NCBI RefSeq assembly: GCF_007096385.1
Contig: NZ_VJWL01000002.1
Span: 399,337-463,336 of the forward strand
DNA: 64,000 nucleotides
Direction of reading: 5' to 3'
DNA from: Aliidiomarina halalkaliphila
GTDB taxonomy: Bacteria; Pseudomonadota; Gammaproteobacteria; Enterobacterales; Alteromonadaceae
Shown: positions 1 through 9,142 of the stretch, in pieces
Numbering within the stretch: the stretch's first letter is position 1
How the letters are laid out: each line of letters begins with the position of its first letter
The notes under the pieces: generated by a model
The model's input: the letters and a program-made list of their open reading frames with translations, nothing else
Database searches by the model: none
Told to the model about the DNA's origin: nothing
Translations under genes and position numbers: made by a program

Positions 1-500
1 TGTTTGTGGTTAATCCAGGGCGCCCGAATGCCGAATGTGGCGTGTCTTATTGCCCGGCTGATTCTGTGGAAGACAACGATATTCGTTTACCGTTCGAAGG
101 CTTTGATGCAGTTGTCGATGAAGAAAGCGCACCTTTTCTTGAGGCAGCAGAAATTGACTTTGTGCAGCAAGAGCTAGGTTCGCAATTAACCCTTAAAGCA
201 CCGAACGCCAAAGCCAAAAAAGTAGATGATGATGCGCCGTTAATTGAGCGTGTAGACTATGTCATTCAAAACCAAATCAATCCGCAGTTGGCAAGCCATG
301 GTGGTCAGGTGATGATTTCTGAAATCACCAAAGACGGCGTTGCTATTTTGCAATTTGGTGGCGGCTGTAATGGCTGTTCCATGGTGGATGTGACACTAAA
401 AGATGGAATTGAAAAGCAACTACTCGACTTGTTCCCCAACGAACTCTCGGGTGTTCGCGACATTACCGAACATCAACGGGGTGAGCATTCTTACTATTAA
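1..500 (+). CDS. nfuA: Fe-S biogenesis protein NfuA, 5'-truncated by the window edge
   Basis: NfuA is an iron-sulfur carrier that receives a [4Fe-4S] cluster and passes it to apo-enzymes in the cytoplasm. The visible part is about 165 codons, read in frame from base 3. It holds the degenerate A-type domain ([11 protein letters not shown]) and then the Nfu domain with the cluster motif CNGC, nucleotides 366-377. The end, RGEHSYY, is typical of the family. E. coli NfuA has about 191 residues, so roughly 25 N-terminal residues lie upstream of the window; the GTG at base 6 is internal and is not the start. An intrinsic terminator follows directly. Identity is secure. Confidence 0.96.
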   Translation, partial: FVVNPGRPNAECGVSYCPADSVEDNDIRLPFEGFDAVVDEESAPFLEAAEIDFVQQELGSQLTLKAPNAKAKKVDDDAPLIERVDYVIQNQINPQLASHGGQVMISEITKDGVAILQFGGGCNGCSMVDVTLKDGIEKQLLDLFPNELSGVRDITEHQRGEHSYY

Positions 501-530
501 GAACCTCGTCGCGTTCGATTAAGCATCAAG

Positions 531-559
531 AAGCCCGCATGCAATAAGCGGGCTTTTTT
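531..559. terminator. Bidirectional terminator between nfuA and the leftward gene
   Basis: Eight-base-pair stem (531-538 with 548-555), nine-base loop and a T run at 554-559. It lies between converging genes and its right arm overlaps the last codons of the leftward gene. The T run serves nfuA; the flank on the other side is less T-rich. Confidence 0.85.
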
Positions 560-1181
560 ATTGATGCGGCAAGCCTATGTTTGGGTCCGTCGCGAGGACG
601 ACATGAACAAAGTGCATGCCGTCTTCTACAAATACGCGCTCCTGCCCATCTCGAATAAACCCAAGGGAATCCTGCTCAAAGATCAACCAGTGGGCTAAAC
701 GCTGTGATTGCTCGTCTGAATTCGTCCGAAATAGACCACTGCAGCGGCTTCCTGAACACACTAACGCGTGAATTGTGGTGTCACCGAAATCATGGATGGC
801 GTACGTCAGTAATCGATGATGTTGAAAGGCTGAGGATGATTCGATGTTGGCGAGCAACGCGATGTTGAGTTCAATAATCTCATGAATTGACAGCTCCTTG
901 TCTATGCTTTGATCAATGGTGGCTTCCGCATGTTTGCGTTGTTCATCCTGAACCTCCAAAGCATCTTCATATAGCTCCCCGCTAGCGACAATAACCTCGT
1001 TTTCGGTAGCCGATTCGCTCGCCGACTCGACCGACCGCGATTCATGAATCTCCTCACGAACTGGTGCATTCGGTTTGGTAAAGGTAGGAAAGGTCATCGA
1101 GAAATGTCGCTGAGCAATAATGCTCAGGATCAAGAAAATCAGAGCGACTCCGGCGAAGAAAAATATCAAGCCTCTGAGCAT
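558..1181 (-). CDS. Unknown membrane-anchored protein with acidic linker
   Basis: I do not recognise this 207-residue protein. It starts with one hydrophobic segment (about residues 3-23) followed by a basic stretch, which suggests a single anchor. Residues 40-100 are Glu/Ser/Ala-rich and low in complexity, like a spacer. Residues 105-207 look like a folded alpha/beta domain with a CSGSRC pair of cysteines. The ATG at 1181 has a GGAG ribosome site about eight bases upstream, which supports the start. It converges on nfuA and is divergent from the DUF4397 lipoprotein (91 bp between starts). Function is unknown; a single-anchored periplasmic or cytoplasmic domain is inference. Confidence 0.7.
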   Translation of the reverse strand: MLRGLIFFFAGVALIFLILSIIAQRHFSMTFPTFTKPNAPVREEIHESRSVESASESATENEVIVASGELYEDALEVQDEQRKHAEATIDQSIDKELSIHEIIELNIALLANIESSSAFQHHRLLTYAIHDFGDTTIHALVCSGSRCSGLFRTNSDEQSQRLAHWLIFEQDSLGFIRDGQERVFVEDGMHFVHVVLATDPNIGLPHQ

Positions 1182-1272
1182 ATTTTGTACTCCAATGTAA
1201 AAATTGTGATCCTAAATTTCATTCTCTGGCGTATTTGATCGTTGCTTGCAACCAAATAATGAGGAACTATCC

Positions 1273-2679
1273 ATGAACAGATTCACAAAAGTATTAAGTG
1301 TTTCTGCTATTGCCTTAGCGTTAGCTGCGTGTGGCAGTAGCTCTTCAGGTCCAACGAATTTGACGCCAAACCCGCCGCAGCCACCAGCTGAGGATCCCGG
1401 TGAATTTCAAATTCGTGTGCACCACGCATCTGCAGATGCTCCGGCGGTGAACATCACTGTCAACGGCGATATCTTCCTTGATAATGTTGATTATCAAGTA
1501 TCTTCAGGACTCGCAACCGTCGAAGAAGGCACCTACGACATCGGCGTTGATGCGATTCTTCCTGGCGGTGACACTGCAACTGTTATCGGCCCATTGTCGC
1601 TCGATCTTGAGGCCGACATGCGTTATGACGTATTTGCCTTAGGTCGCGTCGATGACGAGTCACTGGAACCATTTGTTGTGGCGAATGAAGTGTCTGATGT
1701 TGGCGACGGTAATGCCCGTTTACAAGTATTACACGGGGTACCGATTGACGTAACTGTGGATGTGTATTTAACAGAATTTGATGCGGATCTCTCGGCAGAA
1801 CAGCCGGCGGCCACACTTGCCTACCAAGATTATACACCTCAGGTAGAAGTACCTGGAGGCGATTACCAGATTCGGATTACCGTAGCTGGTGATGCAAATG
1901 CCTTGTTGTTTGATTCGGGTGAATTGAGCTTGCCAGCAGGCGCCGACTTGTTTGTAACAGCGACGCCAAATGTAGCGGCAAATTCCGGTGATCGTCCAAT
2001 TGCATTGTTAGTTGCCGACGGTGAGGGTTCTGCAGTGCTGTACTCTGTGGATACCGGTGCTGATATTCGGGTGGTGCACGCGGTCGCTGATGCCCCAGCC
2101 GTTGATATTCTGGTGAACGATGACGTGGCTATTCCTGAGCTCGCCTTCCTTGAGTTTACCGGCTATGTAAATCTGGCGGCAGATGAGTACAACATTAAAG
2201 TAAACGCGGCCGGCACTGACACCACAGTGATTGATGCTGACGTTGCGTTAATGAACGCATGGCAGTATTCGATTCTTGCGGTGGGTGAGCTTGGTGAAGG
2301 CACCATAGCGCCGGCAGTGATCCGAGATTTCAATCGTCGCGTAACTACTGAAGCAACTGTTCGCATTGTGCACGCGTCACCTGCTGCAGGTCCTGTTGAT
2401 ATCTATGTAACAGCAACAGATGACATCAGTGATGCGGATCCTGCATTTGCGGGCGTAGACTTCGATGCAGATGAGATTCAAGCCACGGGTAACGTTGCTC
2501 TGGCACCAGGTGAGTACTTTGTAACCGTGACCCTCGCTGGTACAAAAGACGCTGCAATCGGCCCTGTTATGTTGAACTTGATGGGTGGCGGACTATACAC
2601 CGCGATTGCTGTTGATGCAGAAAGCGGTGGTTTACCACCACAATTGATTCTGATGGATGACTTCGTCAGTGACGAGTAA
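1273..2679 (+). CDS. DUF4397 lipoprotein with four tandem repeats
   Basis: A 468-residue secreted lipoprotein. The signal peptide ends in a lipobox (LAAC, Cys20), followed by a Ser- and Pro-rich linker. Four related units begin near residues 46, 148, 264 and 362. Each opens with a variant of IRVxHAxxDAPAVDI and later carries a stretch like LAAGEYxIxV, the mark of DUF4397. The function of that family is not established; a beta-rich surface or adhesion role is inference. ATG 1273 is chosen because GAGGA lies eight bases upstream and the lipobox then sits at residue 20; an upstream TTG at 1246 has no such support. The mature protein is rich in Asp and Glu. A strong terminator follows. Confidence 0.85.
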   Translation: MNRFTKVLSVSAIALALAACGSSSSGPTNLTPNPPQPPAEDPGEFQIRVHHASADAPAVNITVNGDIFLDNVDYQVSSGLATVEEGTYDIGVDAILPGGDTATVIGPLSLDLEADMRYDVFALGRVDDESLEPFVVANEVSDVGDGNARLQVLHGVPIDVTVDVYLTEFDADLSAEQPAATLAYQDYTPQVEVPGGDYQIRITVAGDANALLFDSGELSLPAGADLFVTATPNVAANSGDRPIALLVADGEGSAVLYSVDTGADIRVVHAVADAPAVDILVNDDVAIPELAFLEFTGYVNLAADEYNIKVNAAGTDTTVIDADVALMNAWQYSILAVGELGEGTIAPAVIRDFNRRVTTEATVRIVHASPAAGPVDIYVTATDDISDADPAFAGVDFDADEIQATGNVALAPGEYFVTVTLAGTKDAAIGPVMLNLMGGGLYTAIAVDAESGGLPPQLILMDDFVSDE

Positions 2680-2713
2680 ACTCCCCCTGGGTCTATGCAG
2701 TATTTGACCTCTC

Positions 2714-2740
2714 AACCGCCCCTCTTGGGGCGGTTTTTTT
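2714..2740 (+). terminator. Intrinsic terminator of the DUF4397 gene
   Basis: Nine-base-pair GC-rich stem (2714-2722 with 2727-2735), TCTT loop and seven Ts. It lies between converging genes. Confidence 0.93.
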
Positions 2741-2754
2741 ATGGGGAGTGATTG

Positions 2755-4092
2755 TTATTTTGATGGTAGCCCAAACAATTTCTCTTGATGGCGCTGCAAC
2801 CAAAAAAATTGACTCAACCCGCGACCCGCCATAAAACATACTAACGCTAACCAAAGCCCATGATTCTCAAGTGACGTGCTGAGCCACCATACGGGGAAAA
2901 ACACGCATAGCGTTGAGAACAACATTGTATTGCGCATCCCCTTGCTTGCTGAAAGCCCAATAAAAACACCATCGTAGAAGTAACTCCAGTGTGCAACCAA
3001 GGGCAAAATAATGAGCCAGGGCAAATAGATTTCTGCGGTATTGATAACCTCGGGAATATTCGTGATCAAACGAATAATCCCCGAGCCGAACACAAAGAAA
3101 ATAAGGCTATATACCAGCGCAAACATAAATGACCAGAACAGGCTTAATCGGAACCAATGCTGGATTCTCTGCTGGTTTTTTTGACCCTTCGCTTGTCCGA
3201 TTAAAGCTTCGACCGCATAGGCAATGCCATCTAAACCAAGGGCAATAAGCACCAAAAATTGCATGAGGACCGCGTTTGCGGCAACGGTTATTGCGCCATA
3301 ATAGGTAGCATACCCGGTCATCATGGCGATGCAGAGTTGCAAACAAACGGAACGGATAAAAATGTCGCTGTTCATTCCCGCCAAGGCTAGGGTTTCTGAC
3401 CACAGTGCGCGAGGCCAGCGTGCTAAGGTTAAACATAAACTGCGATTAACGAGGAAGAAGCCAAGCATCGCCGTTGACCACTCCGCGATGAGTGAGGCAT
3501 AGGCCGCCCCCACCACATGCAGATTCAAACCGATAATTAAAATCACATCGCCAACCACGTTTACCAGATTGATAAATATCACCAAAAACATGGCGGTTTT
3601 GGCTTGTTGGCGGCCCAGCAATACGCCGAGCACCACTAAGTTGATCAAAGCGGCCGGTGCGCCCCAAATACGAATATCGATATATTGTGTGGTAAGGCTT
3701 TTTACCGGGGCTTCGAGGTCAACCAAACTCCAAAGCACAAAAAGAACAAGCGGGGCGGCGACAATGATGATCACCCCTAAGATAAGGGCGAAGAGCAAAC
3801 CATGATTCCAATGGCGCTGCTGTTGAGACAGATCCTTGGCACCGTAGGCGTGGGCGACCACGCCGGTGGTCGACATTCGCAGGAAGATTGCCAAAAGGTA
3901 CACAAAATTAATCGCCATCGCGCCAACGGCTACTGCGCTCAAGTAGATAGCCTCGGGCAAATGGCCTATGATAGCGGTATCAATAAGCCCTAACATGGGC
4001 GCGGCAATGTTTGAAATCATCATGGGTAGCGCGATGGCAAATACGCGACGATGATCAGCCATAAAAAAGCGTTGCCACGCACTGAGGGTCAT
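2755..4092 (-). CDS. MATE family efflux protein, DinF-like
   Basis: A 445-residue polytopic inner-membrane protein with about twelve hydrophobic segments in two related halves, the MATE multidrug/toxin extrusion layout. The opening (FAIALPMMISNIAAPMLGLIDTAIIGH, here given as two parts: FAIALPMMISN, then GLIDTAIIGH) matches the DinF branch. Such proteins export cationic or oxidising compounds using a Na+ or H+ gradient; the substrate is unknown here. ATG 4092 is preferred over a TTG at 4116 because CGGAG lies about ten bases upstream of it. In E. coli dinF follows lexA; here the gene is 10 kb from lexA and I see no LexA box. It starts 23 bp from a divergent gene. Confidence 0.88.
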   Translation of the reverse strand: MTLSAWQRFFMADHRRVFAIALPMMISNIAAPMLGLIDTAIIGHLPEAIYLSAVAVGAMAINFVYLLAIFLRMSTTGVVAHAYGAKDLSQQQRHWNHGLLFALILGVIIIVAAPLVLFVLWSLVDLEAPVKSLTTQYIDIRIWGAPAALINLVVLGVLLGRQQAKTAMFLVIFINLVNVVGDVILIIGLNLHVVGAAYASLIAEWSTAMLGFFLVNRSLCLTLARWPRALWSETLALAGMNSDIFIRSVCLQLCIAMMTGYATYYGAITVAANAVLMQFLVLIALGLDGIAYAVEALIGQAKGQKNQQRIQHWFRLSLFWSFMFALVYSLIFFVFGSGIIRLITNIPEVINTAEIYLPWLIILPLVAHWSYFYDGVFIGLSASKGMRNTMLFSTLCVFFPVWWLSTSLENHGLWLALVCFMAGRGLSQFFWLQRHQEKLFGLPSK

Positions 4093-4101
4093 ATTACTTG
4101 T

Positions 4102-4110
4102 CTCCGGAGG
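4102..4110. promoter_or_regulatory. Palindromic ribosome-binding site shared by two divergent genes
   Basis: The palindrome CTCCGGAG (4102-4109) plus G4110 gives GGAGG for the rightward start at 4116 and CGGAG for the leftward start at 4092. The two start codons are only 23 bp apart, so both promoters must lie inside the opposite coding region. Confidence 0.75.
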
Positions 4111-4115
4111 AACCA

Positions 4116-5198
4116 ATGAAAAAAGGATTGTTAATTGCTATTTTGGCGATTGGAGTAGGCCTCGGGTTTGCATTGCTTCCCCCTGAGAGCCATGCGCGCT
4201 CAGACGCCCACGTATCCGTCTTACTTTATCACCATGTGAGTGACAGTACACCTCGCGTAACCAGCGTAACGGAAGCAGAATTACGGGAACATTTACAGTA
4301 TCTTAAAGACAATGACTTCACTGTGATTGATATACGTGACGCCATTGCCGCAGCGCGCGGAGAGAAAGAAATTCCCGAAAAATCTGTGGTCATTACCTTC
4401 GACGACGCTTATCAGAATATCTTTACCAATGGCCGTCCTATTTTGAATGAATTCGACGTGCCTTGGACATTATTTGTGACAACGGACCCCATTGGTAGTC
4501 GCCCCGGTCAGTATATGAGTTGGGACCAGATTCGCGAGCTGCACGAGGAAGGGGTGGTGATTGCGAACCATTCCACTGATCATGCCCACTTGCCGCGTCG
4601 GTTGGAGGGAGAATCGGAGCGTGCTTGGCTGCAGCGTATGCGTGAGAATATCCTCAGCGCGGAGAAAAAAATCAAAGATGAAGTAGGCGTGAGCTATAAG
4701 TTATTTGCGTATCCCTATGGTGAGTACAACAACAAACTCGCTGATCTAGTAGAAGAGTTGGGCTTTATTGGTTTTGGTCAGCATTCCGGCGGTTTTGGCG
4801 CTTATAGCGATTTCCGCGCTATTCCTCGTTTTGCAGCGGCAGGCATGTACGCCAATTTGCGTACCTTGGGCACCAAAATGGCGGCGTTAAATCTGCCTGT
4901 GTTGGAAGCGCACTACAGTGATACTTTGCTTGATCATAATGACACCAAGCCGGTACTCGAATTGGTAGTGGACACCGACGACTTCCATCGCAATCAGCTC
5001 AATTGCTTTATTCGTAGTCAGCCCCACGCACCGGAATGGATTGAAGACAATCGGTTTCGGATTCAAGCATCAGAAGCGATAGGCATTGGTCGTCAGCGTT
5101 ATAACTGTACCGCCCCAAGCATCAGCAAACCAGGTCGCTTTTTCTGGTATTCAATCCAGTGGATTCGCCCAGATGCACAGGGCAGTTGGCCGGATTAA
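4116..5198 (+). CDS. Secreted polysaccharide deacetylase (NodB domain)
   Basis: A 360-residue exported protein. A signal peptide covers about residues 1-28. The NodB fold follows: TFDDAYQN gives the catalytic base and metal Asp (Asp96, Asp97), and NHSTDHAHL gives the two metal-binding His (152, 156). Family members remove N- or O-acetyl groups from polymers such as peptidoglycan, chitin-like chains or poly-N-acetylglucosamine; the substrate here is unknown. Residues 260-360 form a C-terminal region that I do not recognise. ATG 4116 is chosen for the GGAGG six bases upstream. Its stop overlaps the end of the converging sco gene by four bases. Confidence 0.88.
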   Translation: MKKGLLIAILAIGVGLGFALLPPESHARSDAHVSVLLYHHVSDSTPRVTSVTEAELREHLQYLKDNDFTVIDIRDAIAAARGEKEIPEKSVVITFDDAYQNIFTNGRPILNEFDVPWTLFVTTDPIGSRPGQYMSWDQIRELHEEGVVIANHSTDHAHLPRRLEGESERAWLQRMRENILSAEKKIKDEVGVSYKLFAYPYGEYNNKLADLVEELGFIGFGQHSGGFGAYSDFRAIPRFAAAGMYANLRTLGTKMAALNLPVLEAHYSDTLLDHNDTKPVLELVVDTDDFHRNQLNCFIRSQPHAPEWIEDNRFRIQASEAIGIGRQRYNCTAPSISKPGRFFWYSIQWIRPDAQGSWPD

Positions 5199-5845
5199 AA
5201 CGAGTGAATGTGTTCAAGATAACGCACGATGTCACGGAAATCCTGCACCAAGCTATGTGGGTTCACCACTGGCATCTCCCCTAATTCATGCTGGGCGCGG
5301 AAGATAGCTTGCTGCTGCCCAGCTGGATTCACGAGAATGATTGCCGAAGAGTGGTTCACTAAGTAGTTGGTTTCGCTTTCGTCTGGAATCGAATACATCA
5401 GTCCGATATTGCGCACGAAGGGATATAAATCGACATGTTCCGCGCGCACCCCAAGAAAACCTTCTCCAAAAAAATCCACGTACATGGATAAACGCTCGAT
5501 ATCGTCTCGCTGCGGGTCAACGCTAATCATCCACACTTGCACTGGAAAATCCGTGGCCTCGGTCAAATCAGCCCAACGACTTTTAAGATGGGCCATGGTA
5601 GTAGGGCAAATATCGGGGCAAAAAGTATAACCGGTAAAGAGTAAAGTCCATTGCCCTTGTAAGTCTTCTAAACCTACATCCCGACCTGCGGTGCCTTCTA
5701 ATCGAAAGGATTCGATGGCACGAGGTGCATCATAAATGCGCGCAGAGACTAAGGTGGGTTCGCGAACTTCGGTGAGAGAGATATAGGTCACACTACCGAG
5801 CACAGCAACGATTGCTAAACCAAGCACCATTAAAAACCGCTTCAT
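5195..5845 (-). CDS. SCO1/SenC-type copper chaperone for cytochrome oxidase
   Basis: A 216-residue membrane-anchored thioredoxin-fold protein. One N-terminal membrane segment (about residues 5-25) anchors the domain in the periplasm. The copper site is complete: CPDIC (Cys76, Cys80) and His165 in VNHSS. SCO proteins deliver copper to, or keep reduced, the CuA centre of oxidase subunit II, which fits its place at the end of the SURF1-ctaA-ctaB unit. The 47 bp before it, after ctaB, hold a short TTTGC repeat. Its 3' end overlaps the deacetylase gene by four bases and there is no terminator between them. Confidence 0.93.
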   Translation of the reverse strand: MKRFLMVLGLAIVAVLGSVTYISLTEVREPTLVSARIYDAPRAIESFRLEGTAGRDVGLEDLQGQWTLLFTGYTFCPDICPTTMAHLKSRWADLTEATDFPVQVWMISVDPQRDDIERLSMYVDFFGEGFLGVRAEHVDLYPFVRNIGLMYSIPDESETNYLVNHSSAIILVNPAGQQQAIFRAQHELGEMPVVNPHSLVQDFRDIVRYLEHIHSF

Positions 5846-5892
5846 ACCTGTAATTACCTTTTTGTTTGCTTTGCTTTGCTTTGGCGTTAGGA

Positions 5893-6780
5893 CTAACCGA
5901 TATAATGATCAGCGAGCAACAACATAAATAAAATCATCAAATGCCAGATAGAAAACTTAAACATGTTCCAGGCGGTGAACTTGCCTGGATTCACTTTTAG
6001 TTTCCATGCATACGCGAGGAAGATGAGGTTAAGAGCACATACACCCACCAGATAGATCAGCCCGCTCATGCCAATAAGGTACGGTAAAATACACACTACA
6101 CCGAGTAACACGGTGTACAACAAAATACAGGTTTTGGTGAAGTCGATGCCATGGGTAACCGGAAGCATTGGAATTTCAGCACGAGCATAATCTTTGGCAC
6201 GGTGCACGGCGAGCGCCCAAAAATGCGGGGGCGTCCAAGTAAATACGATCATCACGAGTAATAACGGGTAGGCGTGAATCTCACCTGTAACCGCCGTCCA
6301 GCCCAGTAGCGGTGGCGCCGCGCCGGCAAGTCCACCAATTACAATATTCTGGGGCGTAGCGCGTTTGAGATACATGGTATAGATTACTGCGTAACCAACC
6401 AAGCTCGCTAAAGTGAGCACCGCTGTAAGGCGATTCACAAAGATATCTAAAATAAGGAATCCGATGGTGCCGATAATCGCCGCAAAGGTGAGTACTTTAC
6501 GTGGCGATAGTGATCCTGTGGGAAGTGGGCGGCGCAGAGTACGAGCCATACGTGCATCAATATGCCGATCGACAAGATGGTTTAACGCAGCCGCCGACCC
6601 CGCCATCAAGCCAATGCCAGCTAACGCTGGGATTAATATATCCCATGCCACCCATGTGGGCGTCGCTAATGCCATTCCAACCAAGGCAGTTAAAAGCAGA
6701 AGTGCCACGACCCGCGGTTTGGTTAATTCTAGATAATCGCGCCAACTGGCGCGCTGGGTAAGCGCAACTTGATTAGCCAT
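5893..6780 (-). CDS. ctaB: Protoheme IX farnesyltransferase (heme O synthase)
   Basis: CtaB/CyoE adds a farnesyl group to heme B to make heme O in the inner membrane, the step before heme A. The 295-residue protein has about nine hydrophobic segments and the UbiA-superfamily prenyl-diphosphate motif [12 protein letters not shown] followed by [10 protein letters not shown] (about residues 67-90). The gene starts inside the 3' end of ctaA, with a strong AAGGAGG site, so translation is probably coupled. The context (ctaA, SURF1, sco, coxA) says it supplies the caa3-type oxidase. Confidence 0.96.
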   Translation of the reverse strand: MANQVALTQRASWRDYLELTKPRVVALLLLTALVGMALATPTWVAWDILIPALAGIGLMAGSAAALNHLVDRHIDARMARTLRRPLPTGSLSPRKVLTFAAIIGTIGFLILDIFVNRLTAVLTLASLVGYAVIYTMYLKRATPQNIVIGGLAGAAPPLLGWTAVTGEIHAYPLLLVMIVFTWTPPHFWALAVHRAKDYARAEIPMLPVTHGIDFTKTCILLYTVLLGVVCILPYLIGMSGLIYLVGVCALNLIFLAYAWKLKVNPGKFTAWNMFKFSIWHLMILFMLLLADHYIG

Positions 6781-7783
6781 GGCTCACCTCCTTTTGTGTG
6801 TGTGTAACTTTGTACAGACTATAGTTTAAGACCACGAGTGTCACCATCAGAAGTGCACCAACTGCATTGTGAGCAACGGCCACCAGCAACGGCAAGCTTG
6901 CCACCACGTTGGTAACGCCCAGAGCAATCTGTACCACCAGTAATACCGTGAGTAGAACCGCGAGACGCTTAAACCAAGCACTGGTTGCCCGCTGCCATAA
7001 CCCCCACAGTAACCATGCCATCACGCCGAGCACTGCAAAGGCACCAATACGATGGAAAACGTGCATGGTCATGCGTTCCTCGTAATTGTGAACACCAAAT
7101 TCGTAGTTATCCGCTTCTGGCACACTAAAGGCACCTAGGATATCCATCCGCGTCCACCAATTGCCTTCGCAAATAGGCAATGCAGTACAGGCGAGTGCAG
7201 CATAGTTTGCGGCCACCCAGCCGCCAAGGGCAATTTGAATAATGACCACAACCAGCGCGACAGCGGCGAGCTTCTGCAAGGGCAGTAAGGAATCTTCCAC
7301 GGGAATGGGGATGTCAGCCTCTCGCAAATACAGCAGGGCCAAGAGCGTGAAAGTAGTAAAGCCCCCCATCAAATGAAGCATAACAATGACCGGCTGCAGG
7401 GCCATGGTAACCGTCCACATTCCGAGAGCGGCCTGAAATATAATTAACGCTAACAATCCCACGGCTAACTTATAGGGCTTGTTCACCACCCCCGAGCGGC
7501 GACGACGAATGGCAATGGCCGCCATAGCGAGCACCAGTAAGCCTAGAATCCCAGCTGCATAACGGTGGATCATTTCGTTCCACGCTTTGAAGTGATCCAG
7601 TGGTGCTTCCGGAAAACGGATTTCCGCTTTGGCCATGCGATATTCCGAATGGGGAACTTTTAAAAATCCATAGCAGCCCGGCCAATCTGGGCAGCCGAGT
7701 CCGGCATCGGTGAGTCGCGTATATGCACCAAGAATAATAACAATCAGCACAAAGCCTAACGAGAATGCAGCTAACTTTTTCAT
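6773..7783 (-). CDS. ctaA: Heme A synthase CtaA
   Basis: CtaA oxidises the C8 methyl of heme O to a formyl group, making heme A. The 336-residue protein has about eight membrane segments. Heme-ligand histidines lie in [23 protein letters not shown] and VAHNAVGA. Two extracytoplasmic Cys pairs are present: GCPDWPGC and [11 protein letters not shown] 7783 is preferred because GAGG sits eight bases upstream; a GTG at 7792 would overlap that site. It overlaps ctaB by eight bases and follows the accessory gene by ten. Confidence 0.95.
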   Translation of the reverse strand: MKKLAAFSLGFVLIVIILGAYTRLTDAGLGCPDWPGCYGFLKVPHSEYRMAKAEIRFPEAPLDHFKAWNEMIHRYAAGILGLLVLAMAAIAIRRRRSGVVNKPYKLAVGLLALIIFQAALGMWTVTMALQPVIVMLHLMGGFTTFTLLALLYLREADIPIPVEDSLLPLQKLAAVALVVVIIQIALGGWVAANYAALACTALPICEGNWWTRMDILGAFSVPEADNYEFGVHNYEERMTMHVFHRIGAFAVLGVMAWLLWGLWQRATSAWFKRLAVLLTVLLVVQIALGVTNVVASLPLLVAVAHNAVGALLMVTLVVLNYSLYKVTHTQKEVSHG

Positions 7784-7793
7784 TCTATACACC

Positions 7794-8366
7794 TCATCCT
7801 ACCCGCGATAATTTTAATAGTTTTTGTAAGTCGGACAGTAAATCACGGCCGCGCATCACCACTTCTTGGCGATCGCTGCTGCCTGGATACCACATCACCA
7901 CATTGCCTACCGGGTCAATAATCATCAGGCTATGCTCGGGGAGTTCCGCGAGTTGAGATGCAACGTAAGGCAGGATGTGCAGCGATACCGTGTTGTCGGC
8001 AGGCAATGCCGGCAGCTCGGAAGCACTGTTCTCATCGCCGATGGCGACAGCACTAACGCGATTTTGTTGGCGACCTAAGGCATGAAAGATTTGGCCACTC
8101 ACGTAAAGGGCGTTTTCGCATGCTTCCGCGCACTCGGCGGGCATACGATAGGCGATGCGCCAAGTATTCGGAAGCAAGGCATTGTCATTTTCCGCCAATA
8201 CGATGGGTGGGTCTACCAAATGGCCTTTCTGGGACACGCCTGTCTCATACCAGCCCAGTGAAAGCACGAGTTTTGCAGCCAACAATGGCAATACAAATAC
8301 CAAAGCAATGGTTATTAATACCCGGCGATTTCGTTGTTTTAGTTTTTTAACATCCGGTGAATTCAT
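7794..8366 (-). CDS. Cytochrome-oxidase-associated membrane protein, function unknown
   Basis: A 190-residue protein with one membrane segment (about residues 18-37) and a soluble domain predicted to face the periplasm. Similar small proteins lie between SURF1 and ctaA in pseudomonads and other proteobacteria and are usually named only for their location. The C-terminal part (LMIIDPVGNVVMWY) recalls the late strands of SCO or AhpC-type thioredoxin folds, but no CxxxC site is present. An assembly role is inference. ATG 8366 is preferred: GAGGAG lies about seven bases upstream, and an in-frame extension to 8504 would overlap the SURF1 gene by over 130 bases with an unlikely Cys-rich peptide. 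Confidence 0.8.
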   Translation of the reverse strand: MNSPDVKKLKQRNRRVLITIALVFVLPLLAAKLVLSLGWYETGVSQKGHLVDPPIVLAENDNALLPNTWRIAYRMPAECAEACENALYVSGQIFHALGRQQNRVSAVAIGDENSASELPALPADNTVSLHILPYVASQLAELPEHSLMIIDPVGNVVMWYPGSSDRQEVVMRGRDLLSDLQKLLKLSRVG

Positions 8367-8368
8367 GG

Positions 8369-9121
8369 TTACTCCTCGTACGACTTCGCTTGAGCTCGAA
8401 CACGGCTGGCGACGAAAAACACCACAAGCGCGGCAATCGCTAAGCCAAACCATTGTACGGCATAGGCATAGTGACGATGCGGCGTCATGACGACAACAGG
8501 CCACTCGCGAGGGAAACCAAGGGGGTTTTCCTCATCCAGTAGCAAAATAATGGGGGCAAGGTTTACATCCAATGCGCTATTTAGCTTATCAAGCTCGGGA
8601 AATTGAATGCGCTTTGGCCATGCATCGGTTGTATCAAAGATCTGATCTTGCAGCATAAACGGCCGCTCAGAAGGCACGCGTACATGACCATTGAGGACAA
8701 CATGTCCTTCTGGAAGCGCCACATCTGGAAGTTCACTGCGACTTACACCCGCAGGTACCCAACCCAGATTCACGGGCAGCACTAGGGGTGAAAACTCAGG
8801 GGCTTGGGCGAAGGCAATGACATGATAGCCAGCGCGGCCATGAAGAATCTGGTTATCAATAAGGAAATAACGCTGTGGGTCGAGGGTCGCGGTAATCGTA
8901 ATTTGCGTATCTGGCGAGTCGACGAGGGCGAGGAGCTGTTCAGTGTTGGGTTGTATTAGTTCTTCAGCTTGCGCGTGACGGTCAATAATCATCTGTTTTT
9001 CTTGGCCGCGGTCAATTTGCCAAAAACCTAGCTTGACCATGATTGCAATCGCAAGCAAAGTAATAAGAAGCGCTCCAGGATGGAGTCGAAATAATAATGA
9101 ACCAACACGAAGGACTGTCAT
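8369..9121 (-). CDS. SURF1 family cytochrome oxidase assembly protein
   Basis: A 250-residue protein with the SURF1 layout: membrane segments near residues 15-32 and 222-240 enclosing a periplasmic domain. KLGFWQIDRGQEKQ after the first segment and YAVQWFGLAIAALVVF at the second are the family signatures. SURF1 helps insert or hold heme A in subunit I. This is the first gene of the leftward unit that runs to sco; it is divergent from the DUF2909 gene, with 21 bp between the starts. Confidence 0.93.
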   Translation of the reverse strand: MTVLRVGSLLFRLHPGALLITLLAIAIMVKLGFWQIDRGQEKQMIIDRHAQAEELIQPNTEQLLALVDSPDTQITITATLDPQRYFLIDNQILHGRAGYHVIAFAQAPEFSPLVLPVNLGWVPAGVSRSELPDVALPEGHVVLNGHVRVPSERPFMLQDQIFDTTDAWPKRIQFPELDKLNSALDVNLAPIILLLDEENPLGFPREWPVVVMTPHRHYAYAVQWFGLAIAALVVFFVASRVRAQAKSYEE

Positions 9122-9142
9122 AACTACTTTTGAGGACCCACG

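Noticed and set aside
2755..4092. SOS-controlled dinF
   Set aside because: The protein is DinF-like, but no LexA box is visible near its start and it is not next to lexA.
5865..5884. Short TTTGC repeat between ctaB and sco as a phase-variation tract
   Set aside because: Only three full units plus a partial one, outside the coding region; too short for convincing slippage control.
8367..8504. N-terminal extension of the cytochrome-oxidase-associated protein
   Set aside because: It would overlap the SURF1 gene, adds a Cys/Ser-rich peptide, and a strong ribosome site supports the inner start at 8366.
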